DNA from: Bacteroidota bacterium
GTDB lineage: Bacteria > Bacteroidota > Bacteroidia > Flavobacteriales_F > PHOS-HE28
NCBI GenBank assembly: GCA_023428865.1
Contig: JAEYWT010000321.1
Coordinates: 1 to 15,906 of the forward strand
Direction: 5' to 3'
DNA: 15,906 nt
Below are positions 7,583 to 15,559 of this stretch, piece by piece (position 1 is the first letter of the stretch; the number at the start of each line of letters is the position of its first letter). Under the pieces are notes generated by a model. The model was not told the DNA's origin and made no database searches. It saw only the letters and a program-made list of their open reading frames with translations. The translations under genes were made by a program, and so were the position numbers.

Positions 7583-8854
7583 ATGACGTTCCAGAACGAT
7601 CTCTCCTTTGCACAGGAATTGGATTCTCGCGATCCCCTGCGCGGTTTCCGTACAGAATTCCATCTTCCCCAGCATGCGGGGCGCGATGCGATCTACTTCA
7701 CCGGGAATTCGCTCGGCCTGCAACCCAAGGCTGCAGCCGCTGCGCTGAAGCAGGAGCTGGATGACTGGGCCGAGCTAGGGGTGGAAGGCCACTTCCATGC
7801 AACGCACCCGTGGTACAGCTACCACGAAGAGCTCACCGCCAGCACGGCACGCTTGGTGGGTACCATGGAAGAAGAAGTGGTGGTGATGAACCAGCTCACC
7901 AGCAACCTGCATTTTCTGCTGGTGTCGTTCTATCGCCCCAAGGGCAAGCGGGTGAAGATCCTGACCGAGCAACGGCCCTTCCCCAGTGATACCTATGCAT
8001 TCGCTTCGCAGATCAAGTTCCATGGCCTTGATCCTGATACATGCTTGGTCGAGGTACAGCCACGCGAAGGAGTGCACACCTTACGCCACGAGGACATCCT
8101 GGCCAGGATCAATGAGCTGGGCGATGAATTAGCGCTGGTCTGCTTCGGTGGGGTGAACTTCCTTACCGGACAAGCGTTCGACATCAAAGGCATTACAGCC
8201 GCAGCTCATCGCGTCGGCGCCTTCGCGGGTTTCGATCTGGCACATGCCGCTGGCAACCTGCATCTGAAGCTGCACGAGGATGGCCCCGACTTCGCCTGCT
8301 GGTGCACCTACAAGTATTTGAATAGCGGCCCGGGAAGTGTGGCCGGTGCTTTCGTACACCAGCGCCACCTTGGTGCCGACCTGCCCCGCTTCGCCGGTTG
8401 GTGGGGTCATGACAAGCAGGAACGCTTCAAGATGGAACGCGAATTCAAGCCGATGCCAACAGCTGAGGCATGGCAGGTGAGCAATGCCCCGGTCTTCCCC
8501 ATGGCCTTGCACCGCGTGGCTTTGGAGCAGTTCGATCGTGCTGGAATGGAGCGCCTGCGTGCCAAGAGCATTCAGTTGAGCGGCTACCTCCGTTGGGTCA
8601 TCGAAGACATTTCTTCGGACCATGGTGGCATGTTCCATATCATCACGCCGAAAGAAGTGGACCAATGTGGAGCCCAACTCTCCATCTTAGTGAAGGGTGA
8701 TGGACGCGGCATCTTCAAACGATTGACGGACCAAGGGGTGTTCTGCGATTGGCGCGAACCGAACGTGCTACGCATGGCCCCCGTGCCTATGTACAACAGC
8801 TTTGAGGACGTGTACAGGTTCGGGCAGGTGTTGCGTACGGCCGTGGCTGGATAA
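7583..8854 (+). CDS. kynU: kynureninase
   Basis: Kynureninase is a cytoplasmic PLP enzyme that cleaves L-kynurenine to anthranilate and alanine, or 3-hydroxykynurenine to 3-hydroxyanthranilate and alanine (EC 3.7.1.3). The 423-residue length is normal. The N-terminal part shows the family signature YFTGNSLGLQPK and later VEGHFHATHPWYSYHE. NQLTSNLHFLLVSFYRP corresponds to the PLP-phosphate region. The PLP-pyridine aspartate and its partner histidine are in DLAHAAGN (Asp218, His221), and the Schiff-base lysine is Lys244 in WCTYKYLNSGPGS. The 26-residue spacing between Asp218 and Lys244 and the Tyr243-Lys244 pair match the human enzyme's D250/Y275/K276 as I recall them. The gene lies six bases after a small membrane-protein gene and 76 bases before kmo, the preceding pathway step. 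With kmo alongside, the physiological substrate is probably 3-hydroxykynurenine. Confidence 0.97.
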   Translation: MTFQNDLSFAQELDSRDPLRGFRTEFHLPQHAGRDAIYFTGNSLGLQPKAAAAALKQELDDWAELGVEGHFHATHPWYSYHEELTASTARLVGTMEEEVVVMNQLTSNLHFLLVSFYRPKGKRVKILTEQRPFPSDTYAFASQIKFHGLDPDTCLVEVQPREGVHTLRHEDILARINELGDELALVCFGGVNFLTGQAFDIKGITAAAHRVGAFAGFDLAHAAGNLHLKLHEDGPDFACWCTYKYLNSGPGSVAGAFVHQRHLGADLPRFAGWWGHDKQERFKMEREFKPMPTAEAWQVSNAPVFPMALHRVALEQFDRAGMERLRAKSIQLSGYLRWVIEDISSDHGGMFHIITPKEVDQCGAQLSILVKGDGRGIFKRLTDQGVFCDWREPNVLRMAPVPMYNSFEDVYRFGQVLRTAVAG

Positions 8855-8930
8855 TGAATGACGATCAACAGTCAGATCGGGCTGGTGATGCCGAACTTGC
8901 GGCGGGTATCCGGTACAAGAACCTATCTGC

Positions 8931-10268
8931 ATGAGTAAGATCACGATCGTTGGTGGCGGCCTCGTTGGTAGCCTGCTTGCCATTTTTCTGGCCAAGCGTG
9001 GCCATTCCGTGCATGTCTACGAGCGCCGTGGTGATCCGCGCAAGACCGATGTGTACGCCGGCCGTAGCATCAACCTGGTGGTGTCGCATCGTGGGTGGAC
9101 CGCCCTTCGCGCTGCCGGTGTGGATGAAGCGGTGAAGCAGATCACCGTTCCGGTATATGCGCGTATGATGCACGACCGCGAGGGCAAGTTGAACCGCGTG
9201 CCATACAGCATCGACAACAAGGCCATCCATTCCGTTTCGCGGGGTGAACTGAATAAGCGATTGTTGAGCGAAGCCGAGAAGCTGCCCAACGTGAAGCTCT
9301 TCTTCGATCACCGGTGCCTGGATGTGGATCTACAGCATGCCGCATGTACGTTCGAGCACAACGGTGAGCGTGTGCAAGTGAACGCCGATGTGGTCTTTGG
9401 TGCCGATGGTGCGCCCAGTGCGGTGCGGCAGAAGATGATGCAAGGCCGTTTCACCTACAGCCAGGAATACATCGAGCACGATTACAAGGAGATCGCTTTT
9501 CCGGCCAATGCCGATGGCACACCGAAGATGGATCCGCAGTGCCTGCACATCTGGCCACGCCGCTGGTTCATGCTCATGGGACTAGCCAACCAGGACGGTG
9601 GTTTCACCGGTACGCTCTTCATGCCGAACACGCATACGGACCAAGCACCCGGCTTCGACACGGTAAAGAGCGAGGAGCAGGTCCGTAACTTCTTCAACCA
9701 ACAGTTCCACGATGTGCCGGGCATCATTCCCGATGTGGTGGAACAATACCTGCGCAATCCGCAGAGTTCGCTCGCCATCATCCGCTGCAACCCATGGCAG
9801 GTCAATGGCAAAGTGGCGCTGATCGGTGATGCCGCCCACGCCATCGTGCCCTTCTATGGTGAAGGCATGAACGCCGGTTACGAGGATTGCAAGGTGCTCA
9901 ACGACTTGCTGAACGAACACGGCGACGACAACTGGGCCGAGGTGCTTCCGCGCTACGCCACCCAGCGCAAACCGAACGGTGACGCCATCGCCGACCTCTC
10001 CCTACGCAACTTCGTTGAGATGCGCGACCTGGTGGCCGACCCGCAGTTCCTACTGCGCAAGAAGATCGAAGGCCACATCCAAGCCAAACACCCCGACAAG
10101 TGGCTGCCGTTATACAGCCAAGTGAAGTTCAGCGACATCGCCTACAAGGATGCGTGGAACGAGGGCCTGCGCCACGACCGCATCATGGAAGAGGTGCTCG
10201 CCATGGATGGGGTGGCCGAAAAATGGGAGAGTGAGGAAGTGGAGCGGAAGGTGTTGGGGTTGTTGTAG
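8931..10268 (+). CDS. kmo: kynurenine 3-monooxygenase
   Basis: This FAD-dependent hydroxylase converts L-kynurenine to 3-hydroxykynurenine with NADPH and oxygen (EC 1.14.13.9). At 445 residues it matches soluble bacterial forms. The N-terminus has the Rossmann motif VGGGLVG (residues 7-13), with Glu31 ending the second strand (VHVYER) to bind the FAD ribose. GADGAPSAVR (157-166) is the DG motif, and LIGDAAHAIVPFYGEGMNAGYED (297-319, quoted in parts: GD at 299-300) is the second FAD/active-site motif. Arg78 (ARMMHD) and Tyr92 (PYS) sit 14 apart, the same spacing as the substrate-carboxylate pair R85/Y99 of human KMO. No C-terminal membrane helix is obvious, unlike the mitochondrial enzymes. 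The gene follows kynU by 76 bases, with no clear promoter or terminator in the gap. The product would be used by kynureninase next door. Confidence 0.97.
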   Translation: MSKITIVGGGLVGSLLAIFLAKRGHSVHVYERRGDPRKTDVYAGRSINLVVSHRGWTALRAAGVDEAVKQITVPVYARMMHDREGKLNRVPYSIDNKAIHSVSRGELNKRLLSEAEKLPNVKLFFDHRCLDVDLQHAACTFEHNGERVQVNADVVFGADGAPSAVRQKMMQGRFTYSQEYIEHDYKEIAFPANADGTPKMDPQCLHIWPRRWFMLMGLANQDGGFTGTLFMPNTHTDQAPGFDTVKSEEQVRNFFNQQFHDVPGIIPDVVEQYLRNPQSSLAIIRCNPWQVNGKVALIGDAAHAIVPFYGEGMNAGYEDCKVLNDLLNEHGDDNWAEVLPRYATQRKPNGDAIADLSLRNFVEMRDLVADPQFLLRKKIEGHIQAKHPDKWLPLYSQVKFSDIAYKDAWNEGLRHDRIMEEVLAMDGVAEKWESEEVERKVLGLL

Positions 10269-10351
10269 AGCGTTTCGGTTGGCCTTTCTTCAGTGCCGCA
10301 CTGCACAGTGTACCGTTGACACTTTACCCCTCAGTTGCACGTTATACCTAC

Positions 10352-11221
10352 GTGCCTATACGCATTTTCGCTCCCGTGTTGCGCTTGCTCGTTTCCATAC
10401 TCGTCCTCTCTGTTGTCGGTGATGCCTTCGCCCAAGGCCTCATGGACCGTAAGCGTCCCGAGCTGATCCCGTTGAACGGTCAGGCTCGGCGTATCGGCTT
10501 CTATCTGGCGCCCGGCTTCACCTATACACTGCCGCGCTTCAAGGACCAAGAGGAAGAGATCTTCCGACGTGGCGATACATCCTATGTCACCACTTACGAT
10601 CCGAACGGCCGTTTGGGTCTGTATGTGGAAGGAGGTCTATCCTGGTACACCCGCGATCCGGTGATCGTTGATTACCTCGACCTGGGAATCGCCTACAAGA
10701 ACCTACGTGGCCGCGAATTAGTGGATGGCCGTTATGCCATTGCGGACAGCACTGCGCTCGTTGGTGGGGAAGGCAGCTTTGCCGAGCGCTTGCTCACGAT
10801 ACACTTCAACGCGAACAAGTTCATTCAGACCTGGCGCTACCAATTCGTACAACTCTCATTAGGTGCCAACGCTGACTATCGGCTCGGCACCGACTATGCA
10901 CATACCGCTGACTCCGCGCTGAACGCCCATGCTTTTCCGCCCGACCTCTGGGCGCAGGTACACTTCAAGGTAGGATACGGCTTCAAACTGACCAGTAAGC
11001 TGTTCCTTATCCCAAGCGTGGAAACACCCATCTTCAGTGTACAACCTGCAGATGATGGTCGCTTCGGTGCCCTGCAATGGTTCAGTAGTGACTATCGCCC
11101 GCTGATCTTCAGTGTTCGTTTCCTTTGGCTGCGGCCACGCAAGGGGTACGATTGCCCACCGCCGATCAAGCACAAGGGGCAGATGAAGAGCTACAAGCAG
11201 GATGGATACCACCCGAAGTAG
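10352..11221 (+). CDS. predicted outer-membrane beta-barrel-like protein (289 aa)
   Basis: I do not recognise a specific family. The frame contains no ATG near its beginning. The GTG at 10352 gives a clean signal peptide (MPIRIFAPVLRLLVSILVL, then cleavage near DAFAQ). A TTG at 10316 would add 12 residues ahead of it and is less likely. The mature part is full of alternating aromatic and polar strands, for example RIGFYLAPGFTYTL, RLGLYVEGGLSWYT, YQFVQLSLGANADYRL, WAQVHFKVGYGFKL and PLIFSVRFLWL, as expected of a small outer-membrane barrel. It ends with a basic hydrophilic tail containing CPPPIKHKGQ. It lies 83 bases after kmo on the same strand and six bases from the convergent MBL gene. Whether it belongs to the kynurenine transcription unit is uncertain. 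An alternative is a periplasmic beta-rich protein. Confidence 0.78.
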   Translation: MPIRIFAPVLRLLVSILVLSVVGDAFAQGLMDRKRPELIPLNGQARRIGFYLAPGFTYTLPRFKDQEEEIFRRGDTSYVTTYDPNGRLGLYVEGGLSWYTRDPVIVDYLDLGIAYKNLRGRELVDGRYAIADSTALVGGEGSFAERLLTIHFNANKFIQTWRYQFVQLSLGANADYRLGTDYAHTADSALNAHAFPPDLWAQVHFKVGYGFKLTSKLFLIPSVETPIFSVQPADDGRFGALQWFSSDYRPLIFSVRFLWLRPRKGYDCPPPIKHKGQMKSYKQDGYHPK

Positions 11222-11227
11222 GACTCT

Positions 11228-11863
11228 TTACTTCAGGAACGGATTGCTTCGTCTTTCGCGTCCGATGGTGGTCTCGGGACCATGACCGGAATAAACGGTC
11301 ACCTCATCATCCAAGGTGAAAAGCTGTTCGCGGATGCTCTTCAATAAGGTGTCCAAGTCGCCACCAGGTAGATCCGTACGGCCAATGCTGTTGTGGAACA
11401 GCACGTCGCCGCTCACTACGAATTTTTCCGCCGAAGCATAAAGCGCGATGTGGCCGGGAGCATGGCCGGGCACGAAGAGCACCGAAAGGCTGCTTTCACC
11501 GAGCTTGATCTCTTCCCCCTCGGCAAGGAAGCCTTTCGGTTCGGGAGCAAGATCGTAGGGTAGGCCGTACATGTGTGCAGTTCGTTCGCCCGCCCCCAAT
11601 ACCGGCAGGTCCTTTTCGTGCAGCTCGGGTGCCAGACCGTATCGCTTGTGCATCCAAGCACAGCCGAGAATATGGTCGATGTGGGCGTGGGTGAGCACAA
11701 GACGTGTGGGCTTCAGGCCGTTCTCGTCCAGAAAGCGCTCCAACTCCTGTTGTTCGGCCTTGTTCCAGCAGCCTGGGTCCACTACAATGGCTTCTTTGCC
11801 ATCGTGGATCACGTAGGTGTTCTCCTGGAAAGGGTTGAAGGTGAAGGGTGTGATCCGCAGCAT
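11228..11863 (-). CDS. MBL-fold metallo-hydrolase, glyoxalase II-like (211 aa)
   Basis: This is a cytoplasmic metallo-beta-lactamase-fold hydrolase of the short glyoxalase II-like type (about 210 residues), which probably hydrolyses a thioester or related small molecule. The metal site is complete: THAHIDH gives His59, His61, Asp63 and His64; VPGHAPGH gives His134; SGDVLF gives Asp153; and YSGHGPET gives His194. ETTIGRE near the C-terminus is typical of this subfamily. The full C-terminal glutathione-binding domain of classical GloB is absent, so S-lactoylglutathione need not be the substrate. The gene converges with the barrel-protein gene (six-base gap) and diverges from the large TolB-like gene (67-base gap). 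A TAnnTTTG match lies 49 bases upstream of its ATG. No signal peptide is present. The family is sure, but the substrate is not. Confidence 0.93.
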   Translation of the reverse strand: MLRITPFTFNPFQENTYVIHDGKEAIVVDPGCWNKAEQQELERFLDENGLKPTRLVLTHAHIDHILGCAWMHKRYGLAPELHEKDLPVLGAGERTAHMYGLPYDLAPEPKGFLAEGEEIKLGESSLSVLFVPGHAPGHIALYASAEKFVVSGDVLFHNSIGRTDLPGGDLDTLLKSIREQLFTLDDEVTVYSGHGPETTIGRERRSNPFLK

Positions 11864-11912
11864 GGCTAGAAAAGCCCGAAATTCGCACCAGTGCGCTCCG
11901 AAACGGGCGGTC

Positions 11913-11920
11913 CAAAGCTA
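11913..11920 (-). promoter_or_regulatory. possible promoter -7 element for the MBL-fold hydrolase
   Basis: The minus strand reads TAGCTTTG, a perfect TAnnTTTG match, 49 bases before the ATG at 11863. The nearest upstream TTG is only 14 bases away, shorter than the usual spacing. It lies in the 67-base divergent gap, 11 bases from the GTG start of the plus-strand gene, so transcription of the two genes might interfere. Confidence 0.42.
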
Positions 11921-11930
11921 ACTTCAACCT

Positions 11931-14900
11931 GTGGCAACACCCTTCCGATCATTCTGCACACGCGCACTTGTCCTTTTGGTGGCATGCTGCTCCGTGTCGA
12001 TCGGCCATGCCCAGTTCTACTCCGGTTCGCAGCAGGAGTATGGTAAGAACCGAGTGCAGTACCAGGATTTCCTCTGGCAGCAGTATCGCTTCAAGGATAT
12101 GGAGGTGTTCTTCTACAAGGAAGGCCGCGACCATGCGCGCTATGTGGCGCAGGCCGCAGCGGTGTACAAGAAGGATCTGGAGAAACGCTTCGATTTCGCC
12201 CTGGATGAACGCCTGCAGTTCATCGTGTACAATTCACTCACCGATTTCAGGCAGAGCAACATCGGTATAGCTGGCATCGATGGGCAACAGAACATCGGTG
12301 GGCTTACACGCATAGTAGGCACCAAGATCTTCGTCTACTTCGAAGGGGATCATGCCTTGCTCGATCGCCAGATACGATCGGGTATCGCCCATGTGATCAT
12401 TGACCAGATGATGTTCGGAGGCAATTGGCGCGATATGCTCAAGAGCTCCACCTTCATGAGCCTGCCGTTGTGGTACACCGATGGGATCATATCGTACCAT
12501 TCCCGCCCGTGGGATGCTACCATCAACAACCGTATCCGCGATGGTGTGCTCAGTGGACGGTACGACAAGTTCAATCGCTTGGAAGGGGATGATGCGAAGT
12601 TCGCCGGACACATGATCTGGAAGTACGTGGCCGATGTCTACGGGCCAGCCGTGATCCCGAACATCCTGTACATGACCCGTGTAAGCCGCAACCCTGAAAG
12701 CGGTTTCCTCTTCGTGCTCGGCGTTTCGTTGAAGACCCTTACCGAAGAATGCCTCAACTATTACAAGGGGCGCTTTGCCGAAGAGGATCGCTACCGGAAA
12801 GAGGTGGCGTTGGAAGAGCTGCCGATACGCACACGGAAGGCACGCACCTACAGTGAGTTCAAGCAAAGCCCCAATGGCCGTTACCTGGCTTGGGTTAGCA
12901 ACGAATTGGGGCAATACAAAGTTTGGGTGTATGAGATCGCCACCAAGAAGCTGAAACGCATCGTGAAGGGCGAGAAGAAGTTGGACCGTATCGTGGACCG
13001 CAGCTTCCCGATCCTGGCCTGGCACCCTAACAGCCAAGTGCTGAGCTATGCCGTTGAACGGAAAGGAAACCTCTTCCTGCGCACCTACACCGTTGATGAT
13101 GGTAAGACCAGCGAGAAGCCGGTGCTGCAACTGGAGAAGATCCTGAGCATGGCGTACAGTCCCGATGGCCGCAACATGGTCTTCAGCGGTGTGCGCGATG
13201 GCCGCACGGACCTCTACCTCTACTATGTGATCGGCAACCGCCAAGAGCAACTCACCGATGATCAATTCGACGACCTCGAACCACGCTTCGCCGATGGTGG
13301 TCGACGTATCATCTTCAGTAGCGACCGGTACGATGACACGCTCCGAACGAAGGCTGAAGTGGCCTTGGTGAACGGCAACAAGGATGTTTTCCTCTTCGAC
13401 CTGGAGACCCGCTCCAGCCGCCTCACACGGCTAACGGCCACGCCCGGCGTGAACGAGATGCAGCCGGCGCAATACGATTCAGTCAGCTACACCTACTTGA
13501 GTGATGTGGATGGATTATGGAACAGGTTCGTGGTGCGGTACGATAGCGCGATCAGCCACATCGATACGGTGATCCATTATCGCTACTTCACCGTGGAGGA
13601 TCGCGTGACGGACCTGCGGCGATCCATCATCGAGCAGGATGTTAATGCCGAACGTGGACGCTACACCCAGCTCCAATACCGCGATGGCCGCTACCATTTC
13701 TATGTAGGTCGCGTAGGAGAGGAGCGCACTACCCAAGGCACCACTATCCAGTCCGGCGGCCCACAACAACAAGAAGCGGCCAACCCAAGCTCGGTGAGCG
13801 ATGATATGAGCCCTGTGGTCAAAGTGGCACCACGCGATCCCAGGCCCACCGGCGAAGGAGCCATCGACGTGCGCAATTACACCTTCCTCGATGAACGCAC
13901 ACAGGAGCGCGGAAAACCAACGAAGGTTGATGACGTGGTGGTGAAACAGGTGTTGCCCGGTGCAAAGGTGGATTCCACGGCAAAGCCCTTCACGTATCCC
14001 GATCAGCGTAACTACAACCTCAACTTCGCCATCGATGGTGTGGTAACGCAGTTGGACAATACTTTCTCCAACCAGTTCTACCAACCCTTCCTCGGCCCCG
14101 GTGCCCTCAACCCGGGCCTAAGTGGCCTTACCCGCATGGGGGTCAGTGATCTGTTCGAGGATCACCGGATCGTTGGTGGTTTCCGCCTGGCGCTAGACCT
14201 CAACAACAACGACTACCTGATCGCCTACGAGAACCTGAAGCGACGGCTGGACAAACGCATCTCCTTTCAACGCCAAGCCTATCAAGACCTTACCGAGACC
14301 ACGGTGGTGAAGGTGCATACCCACAACATCCGGTACCAGGTCAGCTGGCCGTTCAGCGAATTGGCGAGCGTGCGCGCATCGGTGATGTATCGCAATGACC
14401 GTCGCGTGCCGCAAAGCATCGATCCGCTCAGCTTGCGTGAGGCCAATTCGTACGATCACATGGGCGGCGCCAAGCTCGAATATGTCTACGATAGTTCCAT
14501 GCCGCGCGGCCTCAACCTGTGGACCGGCTGGAAGTTGAAGCTCTTCGCCGAGTACTACCAACAACCGCAGGATCGAAGTGATATGCAGGTGGTCGGTCTG
14601 GACCTGAGACATTCACTGCGCATCCACCGTGAGTTCATCTGGGTCACACGCCTGGCAGGTAGCAGTTCGCTCGGCAGTCGCAAGATCGCCTACTTCCTTG
14701 GTGGTGTGGACAATTGGCTCTTCGCCAAAGTGGACAACTCCATTCCCGTGGATCCCGACCAGAACTACCGCTTCCAAAGCATGGCGGTACCCATGCGCGG
14801 CTTCTTCTACAACGCCCGCAATGGAAGCAGCTTCGGGGTGATCAATACCGAACTGCGCTTGCCGCTCTTCCGTTACTTGGTCAACCGCCCGATCCGCTCC

Positions 14901-15185
14901 GACCTTATCCACAACTTCCAGATCATCGGCTTCGGCGATATCGGCTCCGCATGGACAGGCAGCCACCCGTATGCCGAGGACAACAGTTTCAACCGGGTGG
15001 TCATCAGCAGGAATCCGCTCACCATCACCTTGGATAGCAAACGTGAACCCATCGTTGCAGCCTACGGCTTCGGTATGCGTACCCGGCTGCTCGGCTATTT
15101 CGTGCGTGCCGATTGGGCTTGGGGAGTTGATGATGGCGTGATCCAGCCGCGTGTGTTCCACTTCTCCCTAAGCCTCGATATCTGA
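11931..15185 (+). CDS. large envelope protein: degenerate gluzincin-like region, TolB-like propeller and outer-membrane barrel (1084 aa)
   Basis: This is a multidomain exported protein, similar in layout to Bacteroidota proteins annotated as Tol biopolymer or PD40-repeat proteins. The GTG start follows an in-frame TAA (11919-11921) and gives a signal peptide (R6, R11, core ALVLLVACC, cleavage near GHA at 25-27). Residues about 45-290 resemble MA-clan peptidases: GIAHVIIDQMM (151-161) sits where an HExxH helix would be, but reads HVIID, and LPLWYTDGIISY (178-189) mirrors the usual P.W..EG motif, so catalysis is probably lost. Residues about 305-545 carry TolB/WD40-like blades (SPNGRYLAWVS, SPDGRNMVFSG, FADGGRRIIFSS). 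A glutamine-, serine- and proline-rich linker (about 600-690) leads to a C-terminal region (about 700-1084) with barrel strands, including FGDIGSAW and the terminal FHFSLSLDI, as in Omp85/BamA-like proteins. It overlaps the next gene by one base (TGATG). Role unknown; outer-membrane assembly or transport is plausible. Confidence 0.85.
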   Translation: MATPFRSFCTRALVLLVACCSVSIGHAQFYSGSQQEYGKNRVQYQDFLWQQYRFKDMEVFFYKEGRDHARYVAQAAAVYKKDLEKRFDFALDERLQFIVYNSLTDFRQSNIGIAGIDGQQNIGGLTRIVGTKIFVYFEGDHALLDRQIRSGIAHVIIDQMMFGGNWRDMLKSSTFMSLPLWYTDGIISYHSRPWDATINNRIRDGVLSGRYDKFNRLEGDDAKFAGHMIWKYVADVYGPAVIPNILYMTRVSRNPESGFLFVLGVSLKTLTEECLNYYKGRFAEEDRYRKEVALEELPIRTRKARTYSEFKQSPNGRYLAWVSNELGQYKVWVYEIATKKLKRIVKGEKKLDRIVDRSFPILAWHPNSQVLSYAVERKGNLFLRTYTVDDGKTSEKPVLQLEKILSMAYSPDGRNMVFSGVRDGRTDLYLYYVIGNRQEQLTDDQFDDLEPRFADGGRRIIFSSDRYDDTLRTKAEVALVNGNKDVFLFDLETRSSRLTRLTATPGVNEMQPAQYDSVSYTYLSDVDGLWNRFVVRYDSAISHIDTVIHYRYFTVEDRVTDLRRSIIEQDVNAERGRYTQLQYRDGRYHFYVGRVGEERTTQGTTIQSGGPQQQEAANPSSVSDDMSPVVKVAPRDPRPTGEGAIDVRNYTFLDERTQERGKPTKVDDVVVKQVLPGAKVDSTAKPFTYPDQRNYNLNFAIDGVVTQLDNTFSNQFYQPFLGPGALNPGLSGLTRMGVSDLFEDHRIVGGFRLALDLNNNDYLIAYENLKRRLDKRISFQRQAYQDLTETTVVKVHTHNIRYQVSWPFSELASVRASVMYRNDRRVPQSIDPLSLREANSYDHMGGAKLEYVYDSSMPRGLNLWTGWKLKLFAEYYQQPQDRSDMQVVGLDLRHSLRIHREFIWVTRLAGSSSLGSRKIAYFLGGVDNWLFAKVDNSIPVDPDQNYRFQSMAVPMRGFFYNARNGSSFGVINTELRLPLFRYLVNRPIRSDLIHNFQIIGFGDIGSAWTGSHPYAEDNSFNRVVISRNPLTITLDSKREPIVAAYGFGMRTRLLGYFVRADWAWGVDDGVIQPRVFHFSLSLDI

Positions 15186-15559
15186 TGACCTTGGAACCGC
15201 AGTCCGTTCTGCTACTGCTGCTCGTAGGGCTTGTTGCCGGTATCCTTAGTGGCTTCGTTGGAATTGGAGGGGGCGTGATCATGGTGCCGGCGTTGGTGTG
15301 GCTTCTGGGTTATTCGCAGCACCACGCCCAGGGCACCAGCTTGGCGGTGCTCATGTTCCCCGTGGTCTTTCTGGCAGTGCGTAACTATTACAAGGCTGGA
15401 GTGATCGATCCGAAAGTGGTCGCCTTCATCGCAGTGGCCTTCGTGCTTGGTTCCTACTTCGGTAGCAAATGGTCGCTGGCGCTGCCCGTGGAGACCGTGC
15501 GCAAGGTCTTCGGTGGCATCATCCTGCTCGTGGCCCTGAAGCTCATTCTCGGAAAATGA
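15185..15559 (+). CDS. half-size TauE/SafE-family membrane permease (124 aa)
   Basis: This is an inner-membrane protein of the TauE/SafE (DUF81) family, members of which are proposed to export sulfite or organosulfur anions. The signature GFVGIGGGVIMVPAL (23-37) is followed by HHAQGTSLAV (46-55), which is the second family motif, and GSYFGSKWSLALP (89-101). Hydrophobic segments at about 8-30, 31-42, 52-66, 77-97 and 107-122 suggest four or five membrane passes. The usual family member is about 250 residues with two such repeats; this has one and ends in a clean stop. It may work as a dimer. The ATG shares one base with the preceding stop (TGATG), and its own TGA overlaps the next ATG (ATGA), so all three genes look translationally coupled. 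No motif identifies the substrate. Confidence 0.88.
   Translation: MTLEPQSVLLLLLVGLVAGILSGFVGIGGGVIMVPALVWLLGYSQHHAQGTSLAVLMFPVVFLAVRNYYKAGVIDPKVVAFIAVAFVLGSYFGSKWSLALPVETVRKVFGGIILLVALKLILGK

Noticed and set aside
6905..7723. A 272-residue open frame on the minus strand
   Set aside because: It crosses the membrane-protein gene and the start of kynU in antisense and has no recognisable domain.
11919..11926. TAACTTCA as a promoter for the 1084-residue gene
   Set aside because: It matches the consensus poorly and ends only four bases before the GTG start.
12234..13265. A 343-residue open frame on the minus strand
   Set aside because: It is entirely antisense to the TolB-like gene, shows no recognisable motif, and is rich in the histidine/valine/isoleucine pattern typical of shadow frames in this composition.
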